Shown here: positions 16,150-23,511 of the stretch, one piece after another | How positions within the stretch are numbered: the stretch's first letter is position 1 | Layout: each line of letters begins with the position of its first letter | Origin: Luteibacter yeojuensis | Lineage (GTDB): Bacteria; Pseudomonadota; Gammaproteobacteria; Xanthomonadales; Rhodanobacteraceae | Reading direction: 5' to 3' | Length of the DNA stretch: 64,000 nt | Assembly: GCF_011742875.1 (NCBI RefSeq) | Contig: NZ_JAAQTL010000001.1 | Location: forward strand, 1,178,001-1,242,000 | Translations under genes and position numbers: made by a program | Notes under the pieces: generated by a model | What the model was told of the DNA's origin: nothing | What the model saw: the letters and a program-made list of their open reading frames with translations, nothing else | Databases searched by the model: none

Positions 16150-17925
16150 TCAGCCCGCCGCGGCCTGCTCGTGGAACTGCATGCGATGCAGCGCCGCGTA
16201 CTGGCCGCCCATGTCGAGCAACTCGCGGTGCGTGCCGAGTTCGATGATCCTGCCCTGCTCCATCACGGCGATCTGGTCGGCATGCTCGATGGTGGAGAGA
16301 CGGTGCGCGATCACCAGCGTGGTGCGGTCGCGCATCAGGCGGGTGAGGGCGTCCTGGATGAGTCGTTCGGACTCGGTGTCGAGGGCGCTGGTTGCCTCGT
16401 CCAGCACGAGCACCGGCGCGTTCTTCAGGATGGCCCTGGCGATGGCGAGACGCTGGCGCTGGCCGCCCGACAGCGAGTTGCCGCCCTGGCCGATGCGCGT
16501 GTTCAGGCCTTCCGGCAGGCGCTCGATGAATTCCATCGCGTTGGCCGCCTGCGCCGCGGCGACGATCTCGGCCTCGGACGCACCGGCCATTTCGCCATAG
16601 GCGATATTGGCGGCGACGGTATCGTCGAAGAGCACCACGTGCTGCCCCACCCAGGCGATCTGCCTGCGCAGGGAGGCCAACGTGTATTGCGCGTAGTCGC
16701 GACCGTCGATGAGGATGCGCCCTTCGGTCGGCTCGTAGAAGCGCGGCAGCAGGCTTACCAGGCTCGACTTGCCGCTACCGGAACGGCCGACCAGCGCGGT
16801 GACCGTACCCGGCGCGCAGACGAGGTCGACACCGCGCAAGGCGACATGCGCGTTGCGCTCGTAAACCAGCCGCACGTTCTCGAAACGGATGTCGCCCCTG
16901 GTACGGCCGAACTCTTCCGTACCGTGGTCGACTTCCGGCGGCTCGTCGATGATCGCGAAGAGGTCTTCCGCCGCGCTCACCCCCTTCTGCAGGTTCGACT
17001 GGATGCCCGCGAGGCGCTTCAACGACGGCAGCATGCCGCCCATCGCCGTCAGCACCGCGGTGAACACGCCGGGGGTGATCGTCTCGATGACGCCGGGGCG
17101 CGTACCCAGGAAGACCAGCACGGCGAGCGCCATCGCGCCCACCGTCTGGATCGTCGCACTGGAGGCCGCGCTGGTCGCCGATACCTTGAGGTTCAACCGG
17201 CGCTGGCGGTCGGCGATCTCGTGGAAGCGGGCGCCCTCGTAGGCCTGGCCGCCATAGATGCGCACTTCGCGATTGGCGGCCACGGCCTCCTCGACGGCGC
17301 TTGTGACGGTACCCATGTTGCCCTGGATACGCTTGCTGATCTTGCGGTAACGGCGGCTGATCACCGTGACGATCACGACGACGCAGGGCACCAGCACGAG
17401 CAAGGCCATCGCAAGGTACGCGCTCTGGTAGAGCATGACGGTCAGCAAGCCGACGACAGTGAGGCTTTCGGTGACGGCCACCTTGAGCGAGTCCGACGAC
17501 GCCGCCGCCACCTGCTCGCTGGTGTAGGTGATGCGCGAGATCTGCTGGCCCGAGGGCTCCTTCGCGAAGAAGGTCGACGGCAGGCGGAGGTATGCCGCGA
17601 ACACGTCGATGCGGATGGCCTGGACGACGTTGCGTCCGACGTAGGCGATGCCGTAGTCGGTGCAGTACGAAGCGATGCCGCGCACGGCGAAGATGCCGAT
17701 GATCCAGATCGGCATCCAGAAGATCGTGTGCGGATCGCGCGCGATGAACAGGTTGTCGATCAACGGCTGCAACAGGTTGGTGAACAGCGACAGGCAGGCG
17801 GGATCGATGATCATGCCGATGATCGCGATGATGCCCGCCGTGCGGAACCGTTTCGTGTAGCCGAGCAGGCGCTTGTAGGTGCGCCAGGTGCGTATGTCCC
17901 AGACCGTGACTTTCTGCGTGCTCAC
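16150..17925 (-). CDS. msbA: Lipid A export ATP-binding/permease protein
   Basis: A half-transporter homodimer that flips core-lipid A across the inner membrane. The N-terminal half carries six membrane helices and the C-terminal half the ATPase: Walker A VGRSGSGKSSL, signature LSGGQRQRLAIARAI, Walker [14 protein letters not shown]-loop IAHRLST. At 591 residues the size matches MsbA. Synteny with lpxK supports the lipid A role over other exporters. It overlaps exbD by 4 bases. Confidence 0.94.
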   Translation of the reverse strand: MSTQKVTVWDIRTWRTYKRLLGYTKRFRTAGIIAIIGMIIDPACLSLFTNLLQPLIDNLFIARDPHTIFWMPIWIIGIFAVRGIASYCTDYGIAYVGRNVVQAIRIDVFAAYLRLPSTFFAKEPSGQQISRITYTSEQVAAASSDSLKVAVTESLTVVGLLTVMLYQSAYLAMALLVLVPCVVVIVTVISRRYRKISKRIQGNMGTVTSAVEEAVAANREVRIYGGQAYEGARFHEIADRQRRLNLKVSATSAASSATIQTVGAMALAVLVFLGTRPGVIETITPGVFTAVLTAMGGMLPSLKRLAGIQSNLQKGVSAAEDLFAIIDEPPEVDHGTEEFGRTRGDIRFENVRLVYERNAHVALRGVDLVCAPGTVTALVGRSGSGKSSLVSLLPRFYEPTEGRILIDGRDYAQYTLASLRRQIAWVGQHVVLFDDTVAANIAYGEMAGASEAEIVAAAQAANAMEFIERLPEGLNTRIGQGGNSLSGGQRQRLAIARAILKNAPVLVLDEATSALDTESERLIQDALTRLMRDRTTLVIAHRLSTIEHADQIAVMEQGRIIELGTHRELLDMGGQYAALHRMQFHEQAAAG

Positions 17926-18350
17926 TTGCCCACCGCCGCCTCGGTCGGCGTGGTGGCGATCGAAAGACGGGTGAAGCCCAGCTGGCCCAGCGCGTCCATG
18001 GCGCGCACCACGTTCTGGTGCGGCGTCATGGCGTCGGCGCGGATCACGACGATACGGCCGCGGTCGGGACCGGCGACGCGCTCGATCGCGGACTTCAGCG
18101 GATCGATGCCCTCGCCCTGCACCTCGTCGCTGCCCACGGCATAGTGGCCGTCGCGATCGACGACGACGGTGAGCGCGTTGTCCGTCGCCTCGCGTGCCTC
18201 GCTGTCCGCCTTCGGCAGGTTGACCTTGAGGCGCGAGTGCTCGATGAAGGTGGTGCTGAGCACGAAGAACATCAGCAGCGTAAGCAGGACGTCGATCAGC
18301 GAGATCACGTTGATCTCGAAGTCGTCCTCGCGACGGGAACCGATGCGCAT
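17922..18350 (-). CDS. exbD: ExbD/TolR-type biopolymer transport protein
   Basis: A 142-residue single-pass protein. The membrane segment NVISLIDVLLTLLMFFVLSTTF carries the essential proton-pathway Asp (D20), and the periplasmic domain follows. Together with ExbB it forms the proton-motive-force motor that energises TonB-type processes. It is separated from exbB by 4 bases and overlaps msbA. No tonB is in the window; this lpxK-linked pair may serve envelope processes rather than siderophore uptake. Confidence 0.93.
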   Translation of the reverse strand: MRIGSRREDDFEINVISLIDVLLTLLMFFVLSTTFIEHSRLKVNLPKADSEAREATDNALTVVVDRDGHYAVGSDEVQGEGIDPLKSAIERVAGPDRGRIVVIRADAMTPHQNVVRAMDALGQLGFTRLSIATTPTEAAVGK

Positions 18351-18354
18351 GGGA

Positions 18355-19014
18355 TCAACCGGCCTGCGTCGTGGCGGCTTCCGGCGCGGCGGTGCGACGG
18401 CGCGGCACCGGGCGCGATGCCGAGAGATCGTCCAGCAGCGCCGTGGCTTCCTTCTCCATCTGCACCACGTAACCGCCGACCTTCGAGCGGAAGTAGCGAT
18501 GCAGCACGTAGGCGGGAATGGAGACGACGAGGCCGAAAGCCGTGCAGATCAGGGCCTCGCCGATACCGCCGGCCATCTTGGTCGGATCGCCGATGCCGCC
18601 GGCCATCACGTTGAGGAACATGCGGATCAGGCCGATGACGGTACCCAGCAGGCCGAGCAGCGGGCCGATGAGGGCAATGGTGCCGAGCGTGTTGAGGTAG
18701 CGCTCCATGCGGTGGACCACATGGCGCCCGGTGTCCTCGATGCGCTCCTTGATGATCTCGCGCGGGCGGTCGCGCACGGCCAGCGCGCCGGCGAACAGTT
18801 CGCCCAGCGGAGAACCCTTCTCCAGCGCGGCGAGGTGGGCGGCATCGAGCTTCGACGAGCGCGCCCACTCGCGGACTTCGGCGCCGAGACCCGGCGGCAG
18901 CACGGCCGCGCGGCGCAGGGCCCAGAAGCGTTCGAGCACGATCGCCAGGGCTGCCAGCGAACAAATGAGGATCGGCAGCAACGCCCAGCCGCCAGCCAGA
19001 AGGATCTCGAGCAC
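18355..19014 (-). CDS. exbB: ExbB/TolQ/MotA proton channel family protein
   Basis: A 219-residue protein with three membrane helices: residues about 8-28, and the pair LNTLGTIALIGPLLGLLGTVIGL and ALICTAFGLVVSIPAYVL, which carry the conserved Thr and Pro residues of the proton channel. The frame is open to 19098, but the stretch before GTG at 19014 (RRRPCYHARLTFRSSGVHV) is unlike ExbB, so the GTG start is preferred. First gene of the operon; ATGATA at 19048-19053 is a possible minus-strand TATCAT -10 box. Confidence 0.88.
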   Translation of the reverse strand: MLEILLAGGWALLPILICSLAALAIVLERFWALRRAAVLPPGLGAEVREWARSSKLDAAHLAALEKGSPLGELFAGALAVRDRPREIIKERIEDTGRHVVHRMERYLNTLGTIALIGPLLGLLGTVIGLIRMFLNVMAGGIGDPTKMAGGIGEALICTAFGLVVSIPAYVLHRYFRSKVGGYVVQMEKEATALLDDLSASRPVPRRRTAAPEAATTQAG

Positions 19015-19137
19015 GTGAACCCCGGAGCTACGAAAAGTCAGGCGGGCATGATAGCAGGGCCGGCGACGGGGACTGAGCAACCAGTCGCAGACCGCCACTC
19101 AGACGGCCCCGCGCCCCGCCAGGAGCTGCAGAACATT

Positions 19138-19220
19138 GTAGGAGCCGGTATAGCGGCGAGGGGCACCTGCCTCGCCGCTTCATCGCTGCGTGGGCTTCTC
19201 GCCGCTATAGCGGCTCCTAC
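19138..19220. repeat. REP-like palindromic repeat (copy 2)
   Basis: The left arm is GTAGGAGCCGGTATAGCGGCG and the right arm CTCGCCGCTATAGCGGCTCC, ending CTCCTAC. About 40 bases between them share the GCTTCATCGCTG-type centre with other copies. It sits between the convergently oriented ends of regions around exbB and the GH92 gene, in a 216-base gap with no gene. Confidence 0.85.
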
Positions 19221-19230
19221 CACAAGCCGA

Positions 19231-22200
19231 TCAGTGGGCGAGGAGTTCCAGTTCGGCCACCGCCCCGGGGGCATCCGACTCCAGTACCAGCCGGTACTGC
19301 TTGTACGCCACCGGCTTCGCGACCACGAAGGCCCGCGTCTGCCGGTGCCACGGGAAGCGCTCGTCGCGGCGTTCGTCGAGGGTGGCCCACTGCTTGCCGT
19401 CCGCCGAACCCTGCAGGATCCAGCGCGACGGCGCTGGCTGGCTGGCACCGGAGGTGATGGTGTAAGCCGCGACGCTGGCCGGTTTCGCCAGGCGGTAATC
19501 GACCACGGTCTTACCCTTCGGCAGGGCGAACTCGGTCGAGGAATCGTTATCCGCCACCGCGGCAAGCTTCGCGTCGCGATGACCGTCGAGGGTCGTGCCA
19601 TCGACACGGGTCACGTCGCGCAGGGGATCGGGCTTTTGCCCCTCCGCCGTGATCGATGCCGGCAAGGCATCCGCCCCGGTACCCCACTTCGACGGTTCCG
19701 GCCCCATGACGAAATCGAGCGTCGCCCCCTTCGCCAGCAGTTCGTGCGGCAGGGTCAGCTTGTTCCAGGCCTCTCCGTTCACCTTCAACGATTGCACGTA
19801 ACGGTTCGTATCGCTGACGCCGGGGGCGCGGATGTCGATCTTCGCCCCGTTCTCCAGCGCAATGGTCATGTGCGGGAAGTGCGGCGCGCCGATGACGTAT
19901 TCCGGCGTGCCCATGCGCAACGGGTAGAAGCCCGCCGCGCCGAACAGCCACCATGCCGACATCTCGCCGTTGTCTTCGTCGCCCGGATAGCCCTGGCCGA
20001 TCTCGCTGCCCACGTAAAGGCGCGACACCGCGTCACGCAGCTTGTCCTGCGTCTTCCATGGCTGGCCGGCTTCGTCGTACATCCAGATGATGTGGTGCGA
20101 CGGCTGGTTGGAGTGGCCGTACTGGCCCATGCGCACGTCGCGCGCCTCGAGCATTTCGTGGATCACGCCGCCGTAGTCGCCCACGTCGAAGGTCCCCGGC
20201 GTCGAGAAGAAGGTATCGAGTTTCGCCGCCAGTGCATCGCGTCCGCCGTACAGTCCGGCCAGGCCGGCACCGTCCTGCGGTGCGTGGAACGCCATGTTCC
20301 AGGCATCGGTTTCGGTGTAGTCGCCACCCCAGCGGGTCGGATTGAAATCCTTCGCGTTCCAGCGCCACTTGCCTGCCGGATCGCGGGCGACGAAGAAACC
20401 CACCTCGGGTTCGAACAGGTTGGTGTAACCCACGGCACGCGAGCGATACCACACGGCATCGTCGGCATAGTTGCGATAGCTGTCGCCGGTCACCGGCGAC
20501 TTCGCCAGCGCCGCGGCGAGGTTGCCGATGGCGAAATCATTGATGTAACCGTCCATCGACCAGGACAGGCCCTCGGACACGGTGTCGTCGGTATAGCCGT
20601 TGAACAGCGAACGTTCGATGCCCTTGCGACCCGCGCCCTTCACGTCGCTGACGCTCGACGCGTTGCGGATGGCCGACTGGTAGAACGAGGCCACGTCGAA
20701 ATTGCGCACGCCCTTCAGCCAGGCATCCGAAAAGGCCACATCGGAGCTGGTGCCGACCATGAGGTCCGCATAGCCCGGCGATGTCCACCGCGCGATCCAG
20801 CCGCCGTCGCGGTACTGTTGCACGAAGCCGTCGATCATCTGCCCCGCCTCCGTCGGCGTGAGCAGGACATAGGCCGGCCATGCCGTCCGATAGGTATCCC
20901 AGAAGCCGTTGTTGACGTAGGGCTTGCCGTCCACGATGCGCGCGCCGGTATGCGTCGGCGTGTTCTCGCCGGTGGCCGCGGAGAAGGGACTGGCGTAACG
21001 CCACACCGGCTTCTCCTTGCTGCCGGTGTTTTCGTACGCCTGGTTCGGATACAGGAACAGGCGATAGAGGTTGGAATAGAGGATGGTGCGTTCGTCGCGC
21101 GTCGCGCCCTCCACCGCGACGATGCCCAGGCGCTTGTCCCAGGCCTTGCGGGCGCGCTCACGCACGCTGTCGAAGGTGTCGTTCGCGGCGATTTCCTGCG
21201 CGAGGTTGGCTTTGGCCTGGTCCACGCCGATCAGCGACGTGGCGATACGCATCGTCACCACACGGCCGTCCTTCTTCGACGTATCGAAGCCGAACCATGC
21301 GGACGCGGCGTCGCGCTTCTCGCCGGTTAGCCGGCCGCTCTCGGCCACGGGCTTGTCGAACTCGGCATAGAAGAACAGGCGCGTGGCACCGGTGGACAAC
21401 CGGCTCTTCACGTCGGACCAGCCCTGGATGGAGCGATGGGCTGGATCCAGCGTGACCGACGCACGGTCGTCGAGGTTGTCGAACACCAGCTGCGACCGCT
21501 TGCCCGCGAAGGTGAAACGGAACATCGCGGCGTGGTCGGTGGGCGTGATTTCGGTCGCGATACCGTTGTCGAAGCGCACGCCGTAGTAATCCGGGTGCGC
21601 CACTTCGGCGTCGTGGCCGAACGACAGCGCACGCGTCTCGCGCTTCAGCGGCGGCGCACCCGATGCCGCCTGGGCGGGCATCACCTGGAAGGTCTGCCGC
21701 TCGCCCATCCAGGGGCTGGGTTCGTGCGACAGGCCGAAGGCCTCGATACGCGGACGGTTGTCGTCGCCGTTGCGCTCCTGGTACTGGTAGATCCAGTTGG
21801 AACCCGCGTTCGTGGTGGGCGTCCAGAAATTGAAGCCGTGCGGCATCGCCACCGCGGGGAAATTGTTGCCGCGCGAGAAATTGGCGTTCGCGTTCGAGCC
21901 GCGGCGCGTGTCGACAAAGTCGGTGGGATGCGTGCTCGCCATGTCCTTCACCACACCGACGCGCACGTCGTCGATATAGCCCTCGAAGCGCTTGCCCGCG
22001 GGCGCGTCGGCGACGAGTTCGATGGAACGCACGCGGCGTCCCTTGGCGACGGCCGCGAGGTCCACGCTCACGTAGTTCCACTGGTCCGGATAGAGCACGC
22101 GCCCTTCGCCCTGCCCCTTTGCCGTGGCGGGCACACGATGCTGGTCGCGTGCGCCGCTCGCCGACAGGCGCGAGCCGTCGTCGAACACGACGTCGACGCT

Positions 22201-22593
22201 TACGTAGTTGGCGGGATTGGCGAGGTCGTCCTTGTTCGAACGCGGGAAGACCAGCCAGGAAAGGGTCGTGCCGTCGGTCACGCTCAGGTCGGTGTCGAAC
22301 AGCTTCGCCGTCGTCGCACGACCGGTGGCGGTCCCCGCGTAGCGCAGCGAATGGGTGCCGGTAAAGCCGACGTTCGCCTTCGCGGTGAGCACCGCCTCGG
22401 GCGGCGGACCGCCAACCACGCGCACCTCCAGGCCACCGGCGGCGCTCCCGGCGAGCAGCGGCGGATCGCCTTGCTCGAAGGAACTGTCGAAACGCTGGGT
22501 AGCCGCAAGGGCCGCTCCAGAGACGAGGATGGATGACATCGCCAACGCGAGCCCCGTCTTTTTCCACACCGGCATCGATCCCGTCACGCTCAT
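19231..22593 (-). CDS. Glycoside hydrolase family 92 alpha-mannosidase, secreted
   Basis: A 1,120-residue exported enzyme expected to release mannose from alpha-mannosides, such as yeast or plant N-glycans. An export signal (KKTGLALAMSSILVSGAALA) precedes a beta-sandwich domain (about 35-205). The GH92 catalytic region shows SNANFSRGNNFPAVAMPHG, VGTSSDVAFSDAWLKG, GHSNQPSHHIIWMYD and GDEDNGEMSAWW..GAAGFYP. The last 120 residues resemble an F5/8 type C carbohydrate-binding module. It starts at 22593 or 22575, and the signal works from either. GH92 enzymes are calcium dependent. It is divergent from the ArsR/SRPBCC pair and may share its control region. Confidence 0.93.
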   Translation of the reverse strand: MSVTGSMPVWKKTGLALAMSSILVSGAALAATQRFDSSFEQGDPPLLAGSAAGGLEVRVVGGPPPEAVLTAKANVGFTGTHSLRYAGTATGRATTAKLFDTDLSVTDGTTLSWLVFPRSNKDDLANPANYVSVDVVFDDGSRLSASGARDQHRVPATAKGQGEGRVLYPDQWNYVSVDLAAVAKGRRVRSIELVADAPAGKRFEGYIDDVRVGVVKDMASTHPTDFVDTRRGSNANANFSRGNNFPAVAMPHGFNFWTPTTNAGSNWIYQYQERNGDDNRPRIEAFGLSHEPSPWMGERQTFQVMPAQAASGAPPLKRETRALSFGHDAEVAHPDYYGVRFDNGIATEITPTDHAAMFRFTFAGKRSQLVFDNLDDRASVTLDPAHRSIQGWSDVKSRLSTGATRLFFYAEFDKPVAESGRLTGEKRDAASAWFGFDTSKKDGRVVTMRIATSLIGVDQAKANLAQEIAANDTFDSVRERARKAWDKRLGIVAVEGATRDERTILYSNLYRLFLYPNQAYENTGSKEKPVWRYASPFSAATGENTPTHTGARIVDGKPYVNNGFWDTYRTAWPAYVLLTPTEAGQMIDGFVQQYRDGGWIARWTSPGYADLMVGTSSDVAFSDAWLKGVRNFDVASFYQSAIRNASSVSDVKGAGRKGIERSLFNGYTDDTVSEGLSWSMDGYINDFAIGNLAAALAKSPVTGDSYRNYADDAVWYRSRAVGYTNLFEPEVGFFVARDPAGKWRWNAKDFNPTRWGGDYTETDAWNMAFHAPQDGAGLAGLYGGRDALAAKLDTFFSTPGTFDVGDYGGVIHEMLEARDVRMGQYGHSNQPSHHIIWMYDEAGQPWKTQDKLRDAVSRLYVGSEIGQGYPGDEDNGEMSAWWLFGAAGFYPLRMGTPEYVIGAPHFPHMTIALENGAKIDIRAPGVSDTNRYVQSLKVNGEAWNKLTLPHELLAKGATLDFVMGPEPSKWGTGADALPASITAEGQKPDPLRDVTRVDGTTLDGHRDAKLAAVADNDSSTEFALPKGKTVVDYRLAKPASVAAYTITSGASQPAPSRWILQGSADGKQWATLDERRDERFPWHRQTRAFVVAKPVAYKQYRLVLESDAPGAVAELELLAH

Positions 22594-22661
22594 CCCCTCG
22601 TTTGCGGAAACGGCATTTAAATCGTTCTAAATTCAGGATGTCAAATGCACCGCAGCACCGC

Positions 22662-22711
22662 TTGACATGCAACTATTTACTTGCCTATGCTACATGCAAG
22701 TATTTACTTGC
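22662..22711 (+). promoter_or_regulatory. ArsR promoter with twin palindromic operators
   Basis: A perfect -35 TTGACA (22662-22667) is followed 18 bases later by TATGCT (22686-22691). GCAACTATTTACTTGC (22669-22684) fills the spacer, and the perfect palindrome GCAAGTATTTACTTGC (22696-22711) covers the expected transcription start. The two differ at one base and are spaced 27 bases start to start. This is an autorepression layout expected of an ArsR-type dimer. Confidence 0.75.
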
Positions 22712-22723
22712 GCGTCTTCGACC

Positions 22724-23059
22724 ATGCCCGCACGCCCGGACGACACCGATCTCCTCTTCAAGGCACTGGCCGATCCCGGCCGGCGCAGGCTCCTCGACCT
22801 GTTGCATGCGCACGACGGCCGCACGCTCAACGAACTGTGCGAACACATGGACATGAGCCGGCAAGGCGTGACGCAGCACCTGGACCTGCTGGTCGCGGCG
22901 AACCTCGTCGTCACCGTGCGGCGCGGCCGCGAAAAGCTGCACTTCCTCAATCCCGTGCCGCTGCAGGACATCTACCGGCGCTGGATCGCCAAGTTCGAAA
23001 CGCCACGCCTGAAAGCGCTGGACGACCTCAAACGACGACTGGAGAACGACGATGGCTAG
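22724..23059 (+). CDS. ArsR family winged-helix transcriptional regulator
   Basis: A 111-residue regulator with the winged helix-turn-helix FKALADPGRRRLLDLLHAHDGRTLNELCEHMDMSRQGVTQHLDLLVAANLV and wing RRGREKLHFLNP. It has a single Cys, so the metal-binding CxC of classical ArsR is absent. This subgroup is typically paired with an SRPBCC/AHSA1 gene, as here. The frame opens at 22667, but ATG 22724 is preferred because the operators would otherwise lie in coding sequence. It overlaps the next gene by 8 bases. Confidence 0.88.
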   Translation: MPARPDDTDLLFKALADPGRRRLLDLLHAHDGRTLNELCEHMDMSRQGVTQHLDLLVAANLVVTVRRGREKLHFLNPVPLQDIYRRWIAKFETPRLKALDDLKRRLENDDG

Positions 23060-23510
23060 ATCCACCTTTGTCTACGTGACCTACATCCGCAGCACGCCGG
23101 AGAAAGTCTGGTCTGCGCTCACCGACGAAGACTTCCAGAAGCAGTACTGGTTCGGCATGCGCTGTGAAAGCGAATGGACGCCCGGCGCCGCGTGGCGGAT
23201 GATGTCCCCCGACGGGGTCGTCTACGACGCGGGCAGCATCGTCGAATCCGAACCTCCGCGGCGCCTCGTCATCCGTTGGCAGCACCAGAACTTCCCGGAA
23301 CTCAAGGCCGAAGGCGATTCGCTCTGCACGATGGAAGTGGAAGCCACCGGGAGCGCGGTCAAGCTCACGATCACCCACGCCATCGAGCGCGAGCCGTCGA
23401 AACTGATCGACGCCGTGTCGGGTGGCTGGCCGGCGATCCTGTCCAATCTCAAGTCCCTGCTCGAGACCGGGCAGGTCGTGCTGGACCGACCTGCCGGTCC
23501 CAAATCCTGA
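23052..23510 (+). CDS. SRPBCC/AHSA1 family ligand-binding protein
   Basis: A 152-residue START/Bet v 1-like fold: TYIRSTPEKVWSALTDEDFQKQYWFGMRCES, followed by GGxW-like PGAAWRMMSPDG, EPPRRLVIRWQ, and the C-terminal helix GWPAILSNLKSLLETG. Members bind hydrophobic ligands; the partner ArsR repressor usually controls the pair. The ligand is unknown. It starts within the arsR end and is co-transcribed with it. Confidence 0.87.
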   Translation: MARSTFVYVTYIRSTPEKVWSALTDEDFQKQYWFGMRCESEWTPGAAWRMMSPDGVVYDAGSIVESEPPRRLVIRWQHQNFPELKAEGDSLCTMEVEATGSAVKLTITHAIEREPSKLIDAVSGGWPAILSNLKSLLETGQVVLDRPAGPKS

Positions 23511-23511
23511 A

